A DNA stretch of 64,000 nucleotides from Porphyrobacter sp. SLTP (GCF_009905735.1 NZ_JAAALE010000005.1:62001-126000), one strand, 5' to 3'. Shown: positions 29,934-38,813, counted from the stretch's first letter. Notes: generated from the sequence alone by a model not told the origin. Numbers and translations are program-made.

Positions 29934-31100
29934 ATGGGGATGTCGCTGCGATACCTGTGGGCCGGTCTTGGATTGACGCTGGGGGCGTGCGCGCAAACGC
30001 CGCCCCCTGCTTCTGTGGCGGTGTCGGACAGTGCGTGCCGCACCGCCTCCGTCATGCTCGCCTTCGATTTCGACGGAGCCTCCCCGGCGCGCTGCGCGGT
30101 CACGGGGGAGCGGGCTTTCACGCTGCTGATCTCGCCCGAACACGCGCCGCCGATCAATCCCAGCCCGTGGTATGCGTTCCGCTACAAAGCCGATGGCACT
30201 GCGCCGGTCAGCGTGACGCTGCGCTATCTTGGCGGCGCACACCGCTATGCGCCGAAGTGGCACAGCGGGGATGCGACCCGCGATCTGCCGGTGACAGTCA
30301 GTGCTGAAGGCGCAGCGGCGAGCATGGAGCTGCCAGCAGGTGAGGCGATAGTCTCAGCGCAGGAGCTAATCACGCCGGCCGACACCAGCGCCGATCTGCT
30401 GCGTTGGAGCAAGATGCTTGGCACCGCCCATTTCACCCTCGGACGCTCGCTGGACGGGCGGGCCATCGAGGCGATCCGCATCGGCCGGTCGGATGCGCCG
30501 CGACTGGTGATCCTGCTCGGCCGCCAGCACCCGCCCGAGGTCACCGGGGCGATCGCAATGCAGGCCTTTGTCGAGACCTTGGTCCGCACCACCGCGCGGG
30601 GCGGGCTCGGCGATGTGCAGTTTCTGATCGTGCCGATGCTCAACCCCGATGGCACCGCGCGCGGGCACTGGCGCGCCAATCGCGGCGCGGTTGATCTCAA
30701 CCGTGACTGGGGCGATTTCTCCCAGCCCGAGACCCACAGCGTCAAGGCGTGGCTCGATGCCCTGCCCGCTGGCGTACGCCCGGTGCTGATGGTGGATTTC
30801 CACTCGACGGGTCGCAACCTGTTCTATGTGCAGGGTGATGAGGCCAGCCCGGCGCAGCAGCGCTTCCTCGCCGCATGGCTGGGAGGGCGCGAGCAGGCCT
30901 TTGCGGGCTACCCCTTCACGATCGAACCGCGCAACGCCAATCCGGGCAGCGGCACGGCGAAGAACTGGTTCCACGACCGCTATGCCATTCCGGCCTACAC
31001 CTATGAGGTCGCCGATACCGCAGATCGCAGCGCCACGCGTGCGGCTGCCAGCGGCTTGGCAGAGGGCCTGCTGGGAGCGTTAAAAACGCTCGACCGCTAA
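29934..31100 (+). CDS. M14-type zinc carboxypeptidase lipoprotein
   Basis: 388 residues. The N-terminus from ATG 29934 (or 29940) is a lipoprotein signal with LTLGAC lipobox. Residues about 25-140 look like the beta-sandwich that precedes M14 domains in cytosolic-carboxypeptidase-like enzymes. The catalytic part shows GRQHPPEVTG (zinc His and Glu), N-R pair in GAVDLNRDWG, third ligand in VDFHSTGRN and catalytic Glu in YTYEVADT. It starts 13 bp after the TonB receptor stop and probably trims peptide or amino-acid conjugates at the envelope. A hairpin or clear terminator is not visible before the convergent tRNA-Leu. Confidence 0.85.
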   Translation: MGMSLRYLWAGLGLTLGACAQTPPPASVAVSDSACRTASVMLAFDFDGASPARCAVTGERAFTLLISPEHAPPINPSPWYAFRYKADGTAPVSVTLRYLGGAHRYAPKWHSGDATRDLPVTVSAEGAAASMELPAGEAIVSAQELITPADTSADLLRWSKMLGTAHFTLGRSLDGRAIEAIRIGRSDAPRLVILLGRQHPPEVTGAIAMQAFVETLVRTTARGGLGDVQFLIVPMLNPDGTARGHWRANRGAVDLNRDWGDFSQPETHSVKAWLDALPAGVRPVLMVDFHSTGRNLFYVQGDEASPAQQRFLAAWLGGREQAFAGYPFTIEPRNANPGSGTAKNWFHDRYAIPAYTYEVADTADRSATRAAASGLAEGLLGALKTLDR

Positions 31101-31119
31101 TGTCGGGAAAATGCCGGAA

Positions 31120-31204
31120 TGGTGCCCCTGGCCAGACTCGAACTGGCACTTCTTTCGAAACTCGATTTTGAGTCGAGCGCGTCTACCAATTCCACCACAG
31201 GGGC
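31120..31204 (-). tRNA. tRNA-Leu (anticodon CAA)
   Basis: 85 nt including the encoded CCA. Acceptor GCCCCTG pairs with CAGGGGC; anticodon stem CTCGA/TCGAG frames loop CTCAAAA, giving anticodon CAA. There is a long variable arm (class II) and a T-loop GTTCGAGTC. Reads UUG codons. Confidence 0.96.
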
Positions 31205-31265
31205 GCCTGTGCAGGAGCGCAGGCTGTTAGCGCGGCTTCGCTGTCGCTTCAAGCGCCGCGCCTGA

Positions 31266-31281
31266 TGTTTCACGTGAAACC
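31266..31281. other. parS-like centromere site
   Basis: TGTTTCACGTGAAACC matches the widely conserved ParB-binding consensus TGTTTCACGTGAAACA at 15 of 16 positions and contains the complete 14-bp palindrome. It lies in the 142-bp gap between tRNA-Leu and the IMPase gene. Chromosomal parS sites cluster near the replication origin, so this region may be origin-proximal. parA and parB are not in the window. Confidence 0.75.
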
Positions 31282-31346
31282 CAAGGCCGCGACGGCAATG
31301 ACCGGGGTCAAAGCTGCAATGAACCGACAACTACCTCGCTATGACT

Positions 31347-32165
31347 CTACCGCAGCGCGCCAGCCAGAAGCTTGTGCAGCTTGGAATGCAGCGCATCATT
31401 TGCCGCCAGCACCTGATTCGCATGGATCGGTTCGGATCGGCCGCGATAGTCGCTGACAAAGCCGCCAGCCTCGCGCACCAGCAGGCAACCCGCTGCCGTG
31501 TCCCATTCGCTCAGGCCGCTTTCCCAAAACCCGTCAAACCGGCCCTGCGCCACGTAAGCCAGATCAAGCGACGCCGCGCCGAAGCGGCGGATGCCCGCGA
31601 CCTCGGGGCCGATGGCGCCGAAGATGCGACTCCATTCGGCAAAATCGCCATGCCCGAAGAACGGCACACCGGTGGCCACCAAGGCATCGGCGAGACGCGA
31701 GCGGGCCGAGACGCGCAGGCGCGCATCCTGAAGCCACGCCCCGCGCGACTTTTCGGCCCAGAAGGTCTGGTCGGTGATCGGCTGATAGACCACGCCCGCA
31801 ACCACATCGCCCCAGCCCTTCCCGTCGGCGCGCGGTTCCTGTGCGGCGATGGAGATGGCGAAGTGCGGGATGCCGTGGAGGAAGTTGCTGGTGCCATCGA
31901 GCGGATCGACGATCCAGCGCGGCATGCCGGGATCGCCCTCGATCACGCCGGCCTCTTCCATGACGAAGCCCCAACCCGGACGGGCCGCAAGCAGCTCGTC
32001 ATAGAGCGTGCGCTCGGCGCGGATATCGGCCTTGCTGACGAAATCGGCCGGGCCCTTGCGGCTGACCTGAAGATGCTCGACTTCGCCGAAATCGCGCCGC
32101 AAACGCCCGCCCGCCTTGCGCGCGGCGCGTTCCATGACGCGGATCAGGCCGGAAATAGCTGCCAT
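31347..32165 (-). CDS. suhB: Inositol monophosphatase family protein (SuhB-like)
   Basis: 272 residues with both family signatures: the metal-binding WIVDPLDGTSNFLHGIPHF and the C-terminal SEWDTAAGCLLVREAGG; the first metal ligand is in FVMEEAGVIE. Lithium-sensitive, Mg-dependent phosphatases of this family dephosphorylate inositol phosphate or related substrates; SuhB in enterobacteria also acts in rRNA antitermination. Encoded 9 bp after efp on the same strand, a common alphaproteobacterial pairing. The symbol is given on similarity and context only. Confidence 0.88.
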   Translation of the reverse strand: MAAISGLIRVMERAARKAGGRLRRDFGEVEHLQVSRKGPADFVSKADIRAERTLYDELLAARPGWGFVMEEAGVIEGDPGMPRWIVDPLDGTSNFLHGIPHFAISIAAQEPRADGKGWGDVVAGVVYQPITDQTFWAEKSRGAWLQDARLRVSARSRLADALVATGVPFFGHGDFAEWSRIFGAIGPEVAGIRRFGAASLDLAYVAQGRFDGFWESGLSEWDTAAGCLLVREAGGFVSDYRGRSEPIHANQVLAANDALHSKLHKLLAGALR

Positions 32166-32174
32166 GATGTGTGC

Positions 32175-32738
32175 TCAGCTCGCCTTGCCGACATAGGCTT
32201 GCTCATACACATCCACGATGATGCGCGTGCCGCTGCCAATGTGGGGGGGCACCATGATGCGCACGCCATTGTCGAGGATCGCAGGCTTGTAGCTGGATGA
32301 GGCGGTCTGCCCCTTCACCACGGCGTCAGCTTCAACGATGGTGGCTTCGATCTGCGAGGGCAGCTCGACCGAGATCGGCTTTTCGTCCCACAGCTCAAGG
32401 TTCACCTGCATCCCGTCCTGAAGGAAGGGGCGCGCATCGCCCAGCAGGTCGCCGGGCAGCGTGATCTGCTCGTAGGTGTCGTTATCCATGAAGACGAGGT
32501 CTTCGCCCTCGGCATAGAGGAACTGGAAGGGCTTGGTGTCGAGCCGCACGCGCTCGATCGTGTCGGCGCTGCGGAAGCGCACGTTGGTCTTGCGGCCGTC
32601 TTGCAGGTTCTTCATTTCGACCTGCATGTAAGCCCCGCCCTTGCCGGGCTGCGTGTGCTGGATCTTGGCAACTTTCCAGATGCCTTTCTCGTATTCCAGA
32701 ATGTTGCCGGGGCGGATATCGACGCCGCTGATCTTCAT
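32175..32738 (-). CDS. efp: Translation elongation factor P
   Basis: 187 residues in three beta-barrel domains: KOW-like N-terminal domain ([19 protein letters not shown]), then the OB domains ending in [21 protein letters not shown] relieves ribosomes stalled at polyproline. The conserved loop that contacts the P-site tRNA reads [12 protein letters not shown], with Lys at the position modified in EpmA-type systems; whether it is modified here is unknown. The start is ATG 32738; codons upstream are open but unrelated. Co-directional with the phosphatase gene downstream. Confidence 0.96.
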   Translation of the reverse strand: MKISGVDIRPGNILEYEKGIWKVAKIQHTQPGKGGAYMQVEMKNLQDGRKTNVRFRSADTIERVRLDTKPFQFLYAEGEDLVFMDNDTYEQITLPGDLLGDARPFLQDGMQVNLELWDEKPISVELPSQIEATIVEADAVVKGQTASSSYKPAILDNGVRIMVPPHIGSGTRIIVDVYEQAYVGKAS

Positions 32739-32913
32739 GGGGCTGTGGGCCTTCTTACGTGGTGGAAAGAGCGTTGAGGCGCGCCGCCGCAAAGGCGCAC
32801 GCCCGCAAATGATGCGCGCCCATAGCCGAGCGGACCCGTCCGGGCAAGCGCGGGCAAATGCCTCGCGAAAGACTTGGCCTTCCCGCCCGCCTGCTGGTAG
32901 AGGCGCGAGCATC

Positions 32914-33336
32914 ATGAAGACCCGATACGTGTTCCTGCTGATCGTCAGCGCTGCGGCTGCCGCCGCTTTCCTGCCCGGCGGTGCCCAAGGGCAAGACCGC
33001 AATGCGTCGCGCCCGCAAAGCCGTGCTACTGCGCCTGCCAGCGGGATGCTTGGCATTCTCCAGCACGGCAACTGGCAATGCGCGCTGCCGGGCGATGCCG
33101 GGGGTGAGGCCTTTGTTGAAGTCCCCGAAGAAGCCTTCCGGATCGGCACCGCTTCCAGCTATGAGAACCCCGAAGGCAACGGCATCTACTTGCTGCGCGG
33201 CACCGAGGTGGTCTTCACCCGCGGCCCCAAGAAGGACCAGCGCTTCCGTGTGCTAGGCGAGAACACCTTGCAGAAGCTCAACCCTGACGGGAGCCTCAGC
33301 AAGCTGATCTGCACGCGGGTCAGCAACGGCAACTAA
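32914..33336 (+). CDS. Secreted small protein of unknown function
   Basis: 140 residues, divergent from efp across 175 bp. N-terminal signal peptide with core [16 protein letters not shown]. The mature part is about 115 residues of predicted beta strands with two cysteines (NWQCALPGD and SKLICTRV) that could form a disulfide, and a central [18 protein letters not shown] stretch. I do not recognise a named domain. Coding status is supported by the signal peptide and uniform codon usage like its neighbours. Confidence 0.72.
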   Translation: MKTRYVFLLIVSAAAAAAFLPGGAQGQDRNASRPQSRATAPASGMLGILQHGNWQCALPGDAGGEAFVEVPEEAFRIGTASSYENPEGNGIYLLRGTEVVFTRGPKKDQRFRVLGENTLQKLNPDGSLSKLICTRVSNGN

Positions 33337-33385
33337 GCTTGGGGTGCTGACGCGGCGGCGGGAATCATGCCGCCGGCGATCGCCA

Positions 33386-34372
33386 TTAAAGCGTTTGCTT
33401 CAGTGGGACCGATAGGCCCGAAACTCGGGCGAGTTCTGCAATCCACCAGCTCACTTCGCGGATCTCGTCTTCGGTGACGGCACTGCGCGATCGTTCGCCA
33501 TCGCGTGCTTCTTTGGCGGCGTAATCAGCCCCTGACTTGGCGTCGGTGGCGAACACCGGCCCGTCCAGAATCGCGGTGATATCGCGCGTCTCCAACCCAA
33601 GCGCGAGATGCGCGGCCGATGATGCAAGCGTGGCGGCTCGGTTCTGGTCGAAATGGGCACTGTGCAGCACGGCGACGCGCGATGCGCCGATGCTGCGTTG
33701 GGACGTTTCGAACCAGTTTTGCATCAAGAGCCATCCCAGCGCGGCAACTTGCAGATCGGTCATGCCGGGAACAAGCGCCTCAAAAGCATCGACCTGGCCC
33801 GCATAGGTGGCGGCGACGAGATAGGTTTGTCTGCCCCATTGCCGACCCAACAATCCCTTGCGCACAATCGCCCACAGGAACTCGTCCAGCGCGTTGGTCA
33901 GCAGAATCGCTCGCATATCCTGGCGCGTCGCCATGATCTTGGGGATCAGACGGTTCTGGAAATTGCTCGGCTTGATCAGCATCGCCGCTCCGGCGGACTG
34001 TGGCCGCGACAAGAGATCAATCACCAAGGCGATCAGCTCATCACTGGGATCGGCAAGACGGGAAAGGCTGTTCAGTATCTCCGGCTCGTTGAGGCCGAGG
34101 ACCTTGCCCTCGACGCCAAGCGCCCTCAGCAGCAGCGTTGACCGGCAAAAGCCCGAATGGAAAATGAAGCTCACCGGCCCTGTTTGCAGGGACGCGCCGT
34201 GAAGGTCCTTGATCGGTACCCACTGTTGGTCCTTGCCCCTTTGATTGGCGAGGAATTCATGAGCCTTCATTTCGTCGCGGGTAAACCGGACAAACAGCAT
34301 GTCTTTACCAGACGGATCGATCTGATGCGGCAACCACTCAGGATTTGACAGAATCTGGTTTAGTGTAGCCAT
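33386..34372 (-). CDS. Sulfotransferase-like P-loop protein of unknown function
   Basis: 328 residues from ATG 34372. The segment VSFIFHSGFCRSTLLLRAL resembles the phosphosulfate-binding loop of sulfotransferases (usual form F..GS.RSGTTLL) but with Cys-Arg-Ser in the loop; SNFQNRLIPKIMA and a later RVAVLHSAHFD could be the 3'-phosphate region. No membrane segment. By eye the 5' part is AT-richer than its neighbours, and the gene sits among housekeeping genes, suggesting acquisition. Enzyme activity is an inference; a structural relative without transferase function is possible. Confidence 0.6.
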   Translation of the reverse strand: MATLNQILSNPEWLPHQIDPSGKDMLFVRFTRDEMKAHEFLANQRGKDQQWVPIKDLHGASLQTGPVSFIFHSGFCRSTLLLRALGVEGKVLGLNEPEILNSLSRLADPSDELIALVIDLLSRPQSAGAAMLIKPSNFQNRLIPKIMATRQDMRAILLTNALDEFLWAIVRKGLLGRQWGRQTYLVAATYAGQVDAFEALVPGMTDLQVAALGWLLMQNWFETSQRSIGASRVAVLHSAHFDQNRAATLASSAAHLALGLETRDITAILDGPVFATDAKSGADYAAKEARDGERSRSAVTEDEIREVSWWIAELARVSGLSVPLKQTL

Positions 34373-34436
34373 TCCGTCGACGTATCGACCGGAAAGCTTA
34401 CCTGCGCAATGACGTTCCCAGCAGTGAGCCCGCGCT

Positions 34437-35066
34437 TCAGCCGCGCATCGCCTTCGCAAACGCCTCGATCGCCGCAACCTCGTCCCCGTTCCACACCGCG
34501 CCTGACACCGCGAGAAAATCGGCCCCCGCTTCGATCAGCGGTTTGCAATTGTCCGGCGTGATCCCGCCGATGGCGACACAGGGGATTTCGAAGATCTGGC
34601 TCCACCATTGCAGCGTTTCGAGCTCGGGCACTTCGGCATCCGGGCCCTTGTCCTTGGTGGTCGAGGGATAGAAGGCGCCGAACGCGACGTAATCCGCCCC
34701 TGCCTCGCCCGCTTCCATCGCCATGTGGCGGCTGGCGTGGCAGGTGACGCCGATCTGTGCTTCCCGGCCCAATTCCTCGCGCGCATCGCGGGGCGATCCG
34801 TCGTCTTGTCCCAGGTGCACGCCGTCAGCCTTCAGACGCTTGGCCAGCGAGACCGAATCATTGACGATAAAGGCCACGTCATGTGCGGCACAGATGGCCT
34901 GGAGCGGCTCGGCCAGTGCGGCAGCTTCGTGGCTGTCGACGCCCTTCACCCGGAACTGGAACGCGGTGACAAGACCCTTGCCGGCTTCGAGCGCACGTTC
35001 GAGCCGCTGGGGAAAGGTGCCGCTGACGTCGAGCGGGGAGATGAGATAGAGTTGTGTTTCGGTCAT
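34437..35066 (-). CDS. thiE: Thiamine-phosphate synthase
   Basis: 209-residue TIM-barrel enzyme coupling hydroxymethylpyrimidine diphosphate with the thiazole phosphate to give thiamine phosphate. Visible landmarks: QFRVKG (pyrophosphate contact; usually QLR.K), VNDSVSLAKRLKADGVHLGQDD, TCHASRHMAMEA, and the phosphate loop AIGGITPDNCKPLIEAGADFLAV. Slightly divergent from E. coli ThiE, as common in sphingomonads. No TPP riboswitch is seen in the 80 bp upstream. The aldolase gene is the next one on this strand, about 1 kb upstream beyond a + strand lipoprotein gene. Confidence 0.88.
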   Translation of the reverse strand: MTETQLYLISPLDVSGTFPQRLERALEAGKGLVTAFQFRVKGVDSHEAAALAEPLQAICAAHDVAFIVNDSVSLAKRLKADGVHLGQDDGSPRDAREELGREAQIGVTCHASRHMAMEAGEAGADYVAFGAFYPSTTKDKGPDAEVPELETLQWWSQIFEIPCVAIGGITPDNCKPLIEAGADFLAVSGAVWNGDEVAAIEAFAKAMRG

Positions 35067-35146
35067 GGCCGGAACCGCTAATCGCTCGCGCGGTCGCTGT
35101 CACCTGTTCAGCCGCCACTCAGCCATTGGCGCGCTAAACGGAAGGC

Positions 35147-35554
35147 ATGAACCATCTGCTCCGCGCCGTCCTGCCCCTCACCCTCGCCGCTATGCTCGGT
35201 GCCTGCGCCGTCATCCCGGACCGCGCCGGGGTGGAGAGTATTCCGCTGCCTCAGGGGAGCCCCACCGCGCTGCTCCAGACCGTGACGGTCGGCGAACTGA
35301 GCGTGACCCCTCAGGAGGTCGTCGAAGACAGCCGTTGCCCGATCAACGCCCGCTGCATCTGGGCCGGGCGGTTGGTGGTCCGCACCCGGATCGACGGCGC
35401 AGGCTGGCGCGACACGGCTGACCTGACGCTGGGCGAGCCTTACGGCACGCACGGCACGGTGATCGCACTGACCTCAGGCGAACCGGCCCCCGAAGCCGGA
35501 GCCGGACGTGAGACCGCCAAAGAGGACTACCGCTTCACCTTCGAAGCGCGGTAA
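35147..35554 (+). CDS. Small lipoprotein with CPINxxCIWAG motif
   Basis: 135 residues with a lipoprotein signal peptide (lipobox MLGAC). The mature domain contains DSRCPINARCIWAGRLVVR, a cysteine pair motif I associate with widespread uncharacterised envelope proteins, and ends in a beta-rich tail (EDYRFTFEAR). Probably anchored in the outer or inner membrane facing the periplasm. Its stop is 3 bp from the convergent aldolase stop. Function unknown. Confidence 0.72.
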   Translation: MNHLLRAVLPLTLAAMLGACAVIPDRAGVESIPLPQGSPTALLQTVTVGELSVTPQEVVEDSRCPINARCIWAGRLVVRTRIDGAGWRDTADLTLGEPYGTHGTVIALTSGEPAPEAGAGRETAKEDYRFTFEAR

Positions 35555-35557
35555 GCG

Positions 35558-36442
35558 TCAGACGCTCGCGCTGGCAATCTTTTCAATTGCCTTGCCGAGC
35601 ACCGTGTTGAACTCCGCGTCCGACTGGCCCTTGCGCAGATCCTGCAACAACCCGCGGCTGAAGCTGGCGATCATCCCGGGGTTCTGGGCGAGGCGCGAAC
35701 AGGCATCGTCGGTCGAGAAGCCGCCCGACAGCGCGACCACGCGCAGCACCTTGGGATGCTGCGTCAGCGGCGTGTAGAGGCCAGCGGTAGCCGGGATCGA
35801 CAGCTTCAGCATCACCTGCTGGCCCTCAGGCAGCGCGTCGAGGTGCTTGCGGATTTCTTCGAGCAGAATGGCTTCGCCCGCCGCGCGGTCATCCGACGTG
35901 ATGTCATATTCCGGCTCGATGATCGGCATCAGGCCCGCAGCAATGATCTGCGCGCCCACTTCGAATTGCTGAGCGACCACGGCGGCGATACCGGCAGGAT
36001 TGGCCGACTTGATCACCGAGCGCATCTTGGTGCCGAACATCCCGGCCGCCACTGACTTTTCGAGCAGCGCCGCCAGCTTCACCATCGGCTTCATCAATTG
36101 GACGCCGTCCGCTTCGTCAGCCAGACCTTCGTCGACCTTGATGAACGGCACGATTCCGCGGGCCTTCAACGCATCCCCGGTCGAGACGCCATCCACAACG
36201 CCGTCCATCGTGCGCTCGAACAGGATCGCGCCGATCACCTTGCCGCTTCCAAAGCAGGGCGAGGTGATGACGCGGGCGCGCATCGCGTGGATCTGCGCGA
36301 ACATTTCCTCATCGCCCGACCACTCGGAGTCGTCCACCCCGTAACCGCGCAGCGCCTTGGGGGTCGAGCCACCCGACTGATCGAGCGCGGCAATGAATCC
36401 CTGTCCGGTGGCGATACGTGTCGTCATTTCGAGGGTGTTCAT
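35558..36442 (-). CDS. Class I fructose-bisphosphate aldolase
   Basis: 294 residues, Schiff-base (metal-independent) aldolase of lower glycolysis/gluconeogenesis. Landmarks: AALDQSGGSTPKALRGYG near the N-terminus, PFIKVDEGL and the active-site lysine strand VMLKLSIPATAG, then ALSGGFSTDDAC. ATG 36442 is chosen over an upstream open extension because alignment to the family starts there. It lies in the tkt-gap-pgk cluster, separated from pgk by two small genes. Bacterial relatives are annotated fda or fbaB; I leave the symbol open. Confidence 0.93.
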   Translation of the reverse strand: MNTLEMTTRIATGQGFIAALDQSGGSTPKALRGYGVDDSEWSGDEEMFAQIHAMRARVITSPCFGSGKVIGAILFERTMDGVVDGVSTGDALKARGIVPFIKVDEGLADEADGVQLMKPMVKLAALLEKSVAAGMFGTKMRSVIKSANPAGIAAVVAQQFEVGAQIIAAGLMPIIEPEYDITSDDRAAGEAILLEEIRKHLDALPEGQQVMLKLSIPATAGLYTPLTQHPKVLRVVALSGGFSTDDACSRLAQNPGMIASFSRGLLQDLRKGQSDAEFNTVLGKAIEKIASASV

Positions 36443-36577
36443 GGCTGGCTTTCTCCGGTGCGAGGATGGTCTGAAGTGCGGCCTGTTTGCGTCTATGCAT
36501 AGGTATGCACAGACCCGATGACGCGCCATTAGCGAGACGTCGCGGATGCTGCAACCGCGAAGGCGGCCGTGATGCGA

Positions 36578-37030
36578 TCAGCGGCGGGTCAGGCGCCGGA
36601 TAATGCCGGTGAAGCTCAGCGCGGGCTTGCCGTCGCCGGTGATGATCCCGCGCACGAAGATCGTCTTGCCCCCGCCGCGCGTGACCTCCCCCCGCGCCTC
36701 GACCAGCGCGCCGTCCGCGACCGAGCCGAGGAAATCGCCCGCAAGGTTCAAGGTGACCGCGTGGTCGCCGTTCAATTCGTCGGTCGCGATGGCGAACAGG
36801 GCGAAATCGGCGAAGGTCAGCAGGCAGCCGCCATGCATGAAGCCGCCACCGTTCATGTGGCGCGGTTCCGCGCGGAAGGCGCTGACATAGGAGCCGTCTT
36901 CCTCCCGCCGGTAGTAGAACGGGCCCGAGCGCGTCTCGAACGGATCACCCTGCCAATAGCGCCACCCGGCAAACTCGCCGCTCTCCATGACGCTCAACTG
37001 GCCGTAACTGGTTTCTACCGCTTCGCTCAT
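36578..37030 (-). CDS. PaaI-type hotdog thioesterase
   Basis: 150 residues. Hotdog-fold core with GGGFMHGGCLLTFADFALFA, where the HGG and the following Asp are the usual PaaI/4HBT active-site elements, then a beta-rich half with VARGEVTRGGGKTIFVRG-type strand (split here for brevity) and SFTGIIRR end. Likely hydrolyses an acyl-CoA in the cytosol; substrate unknown. Start ATG 37030 is 2 bp after the stop of the next gene upstream, so both are in one transcript with pgk. Confidence 0.83.
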   Translation of the reverse strand: MSEAVETSYGQLSVMESGEFAGWRYWQGDPFETRSGPFYYRREEDGSYVSAFRAEPRHMNGGGFMHGGCLLTFADFALFAIATDELNGDHAVTLNLAGDFLGSVADGALVEARGEVTRGGGKTIFVRGIITGDGKPALSFTGIIRRLTRR

Positions 37031-37032
37031 CG

Positions 37033-37458
37033 CTACTTCCACAATTGCAGACGGCTGACGGCCGCCGCGATGCTGTCGTCCTGATCGAGCCGCGCGAGGC
37101 TGCGTTCGGCCAGCTTCCAGCCTCCGATCGTGCCCTTGCGCCACATATCGGTGACAAGGAACCCGCCGCTCCAGACCTTCGGCCCGAACGCAAGTTCAAG
37201 CTCCGCCCCGGCGACGAACCACGCGCTCTTGCCATAGGGGCGCACGATCACTTCGCGCAAGGCAAAGCGGGTGCAGGCAAACCCGCGCTCCATCGCGGCG
37301 AGGAAACTCGGGCGATCAAGCAGTTGCGGCGGCATACTGCCAACCAGCAGCATGAAATCGCGAGCGGTGATCTTCTTCATCGCCTTCACATCGCCCGCCA
37401 CCCAGGCGCGCATTGCGCCGAGCGCCAGCGCTTCGATTTCGGCCGTAACGTCCGCCAT
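37033..37458 (-). CDS. NTF2-like (DUF4440/SnoaL) protein
   Basis: 141 residues; start ATG 37458, 2 bp after the pgk stop. Short N-terminal helix (EIEALALGAMRAWVAGDVKAMKKI) then a half-barrel sheet (SAWFVAGAELELAFG, GGFLVTDMWRK, GGWKLAERSLARL), the layout of NTF2/SnoaL domains. No signal peptide, so cytosolic. No catalytic residue can be assigned. Embedded in the glycolytic operon, tightly spaced with pgk and a thioesterase gene. Confidence 0.72.
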   Translation of the reverse strand: MADVTAEIEALALGAMRAWVAGDVKAMKKITARDFMLLVGSMPPQLLDRPSFLAAMERGFACTRFALREVIVRPYGKSAWFVAGAELELAFGPKVWSGGFLVTDMWRKGTIGGWKLAERSLARLDQDDSIAAAVSRLQLWK

Positions 37459-37460
37459 GG

Positions 37461-38666
37461 TCAGACTTCGAGGGCCGCCACGCCGGGCAACACCCGACCT
37501 TCCATCCATTCGAGGAAGGCCCCGCCAGCGGTTGAAATATAGGTGAAATCTTCCGAAACACCCGCCTGCGCGAGCGCCGCAACAGTGTCACCCCCACCCG
37601 CCACACTGATCAGCGAACCTTCCAGCGTCAACGCTGCCGCCGTGCGCGCCAAGGCGACAGTCGCGGCATCGAACGGCTCGGTCTCGAACGCGCCGAGCGG
37701 GCCGTTCCATACGAGCGTGCGACAGGTCTTGAGCACATCCGCCAGCGCTTCCACCGCCTGCGGGCCCACGTCGAGGATCATCTCGTCGGCGGCGACTTCG
37801 TGGACGTTGCAGATGCGCAGGCTTGCCGGGTTGGCAGCGAATTCCTTGGCTACCACGACATCATAGGGCAGATGGACAGTGCAGCCCGCCTTGTCCGCCT
37901 CGTCCATGATCCGGGTCACGGTTGCGGCCAGATCATGCTCGCACAGCGACTTGCCGACATCGACCCCGCGCGCGGCGAGGAAGGTGTTGGCCATGCCGCC
38001 CCCGATGATGAGGTGCTGCACCTTGCCGACCAGATGTTCGAGCACAGCAAGCTTGGACGAAACCTTGGCTCCGCCGACCACCGCAGCAACCGGCTGCAGC
38101 GGCGTGCCGAGCGCAGCGTCGAGCGCCTTCAACTCGGCCTCCATCGAACGGCCGGCATAGGACGGCAGGAAATGCGTCAGCCCCTCGGTCGTGGCGTGAG
38201 CGCGGTGCGCGGCGCTGAAGGCGTCGTTGACGTAGAGCGTGCCATGTGCGGCGATCGCCTGCGCGAAGTTCGGATCATTGCCCTCCTCACCCGGCCAGAA
38301 GCGGGTGTTGTCGAGCAACCCGATATCCCCGCTGCGCAGGATGGTGCTGACCGCCTGATCCACCACCGGCCCGGCGATTTCCGGGATGAACATGACTTCT
38401 TTGCCCAGCACCCGCTCGACATCGCCGATCACCATGCTGGTCGACAGCATCGAAGACCGCTGTCCGCCGGGACGCCCGAAATGCGCCAGCAGCAGCACCT
38501 TGGCCCCGCGCCCCGCGAGTTCGAGGATCGTGGGGCGCGCCGCCTCGACCCGCGTGACATCGGTGGCCGAGCCATCCTTCATCGGCAGGTTGAGATCGAC
38601 GCGAACGAGCGCGACCTCGCCGGTGAGGTCGGCGGGCAGATCATCGAGGGTCTTGAACTTGGGCAT
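37461..38666 (-). CDS. pgk: Phosphoglycerate kinase
   Basis: 401 residues, normal family length. Cytosolic glycolytic enzyme making ATP and 3-phosphoglycerate from 1,3-bisphosphoglycerate. N-terminal substrate-binding [12 protein letters not shown] and [12 protein letters not shown], the hinge region and C-terminal nucleotide site [12 protein letters not shown] are all present. It follows gap across a 147-bp spacer holding an inverted pair of repeats, which may modulate relative expression of gap and pgk. Confidence 0.97.
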   Translation of the reverse strand: MPKFKTLDDLPADLTGEVALVRVDLNLPMKDGSATDVTRVEAARPTILELAGRGAKVLLLAHFGRPGGQRSSMLSTSMVIGDVERVLGKEVMFIPEIAGPVVDQAVSTILRSGDIGLLDNTRFWPGEEGNDPNFAQAIAAHGTLYVNDAFSAAHRAHATTEGLTHFLPSYAGRSMEAELKALDAALGTPLQPVAAVVGGAKVSSKLAVLEHLVGKVQHLIIGGGMANTFLAARGVDVGKSLCEHDLAATVTRIMDEADKAGCTVHLPYDVVVAKEFAANPASLRICNVHEVAADEMILDVGPQAVEALADVLKTCRTLVWNGPLGAFETEPFDAATVALARTAAALTLEGSLISVAGGGDTVAALAQAGVSEDFTYISTAGGAFLEWMEGRVLPGVAALEV

Positions 38667-38679
38667 TGCTCACTCCGAT

Positions 38680-38808
38680 CCTCCCCCACCGGGGGAGGGG
38701 GACCGCGCGCAGGACGCGCGGGGTGGAGGGGCACCCTCGAATGATCCGAACAGTGGCGGGTGCCCCTCCACCATCCTGCGGATGGTCCCCCTCCCCTGAA
38801 GGGGAGGA
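38680..38808. repeat. Inverted pair of intergenic palindromic repeats between gap and pgk
   Basis: Two copies of one element face each other. Copy A (38680-38735) reads TCCTCCCCCACCGGGGGAGG, then a GACC...GCAGGA...GGTGG block, then GAGGGGCACCC. Copy B (38761-38808) is its reverse complement with TTCA in the first hairpin and ACCATCCGCAGGATGGT as second hairpin. Each copy has two stem-loops. A third copy matching B lies at 43059-43104. It looks like a dispersed REP/MITE-type element. Confidence 0.8.
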
Positions 38809-38813
38809 TTACC

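Noticed and set aside
35067-35146. TPP riboswitch upstream of thiE
   Set aside because: The 80-bp gap is too short and lacks the conserved CTGAGA and ACCTGA elements.
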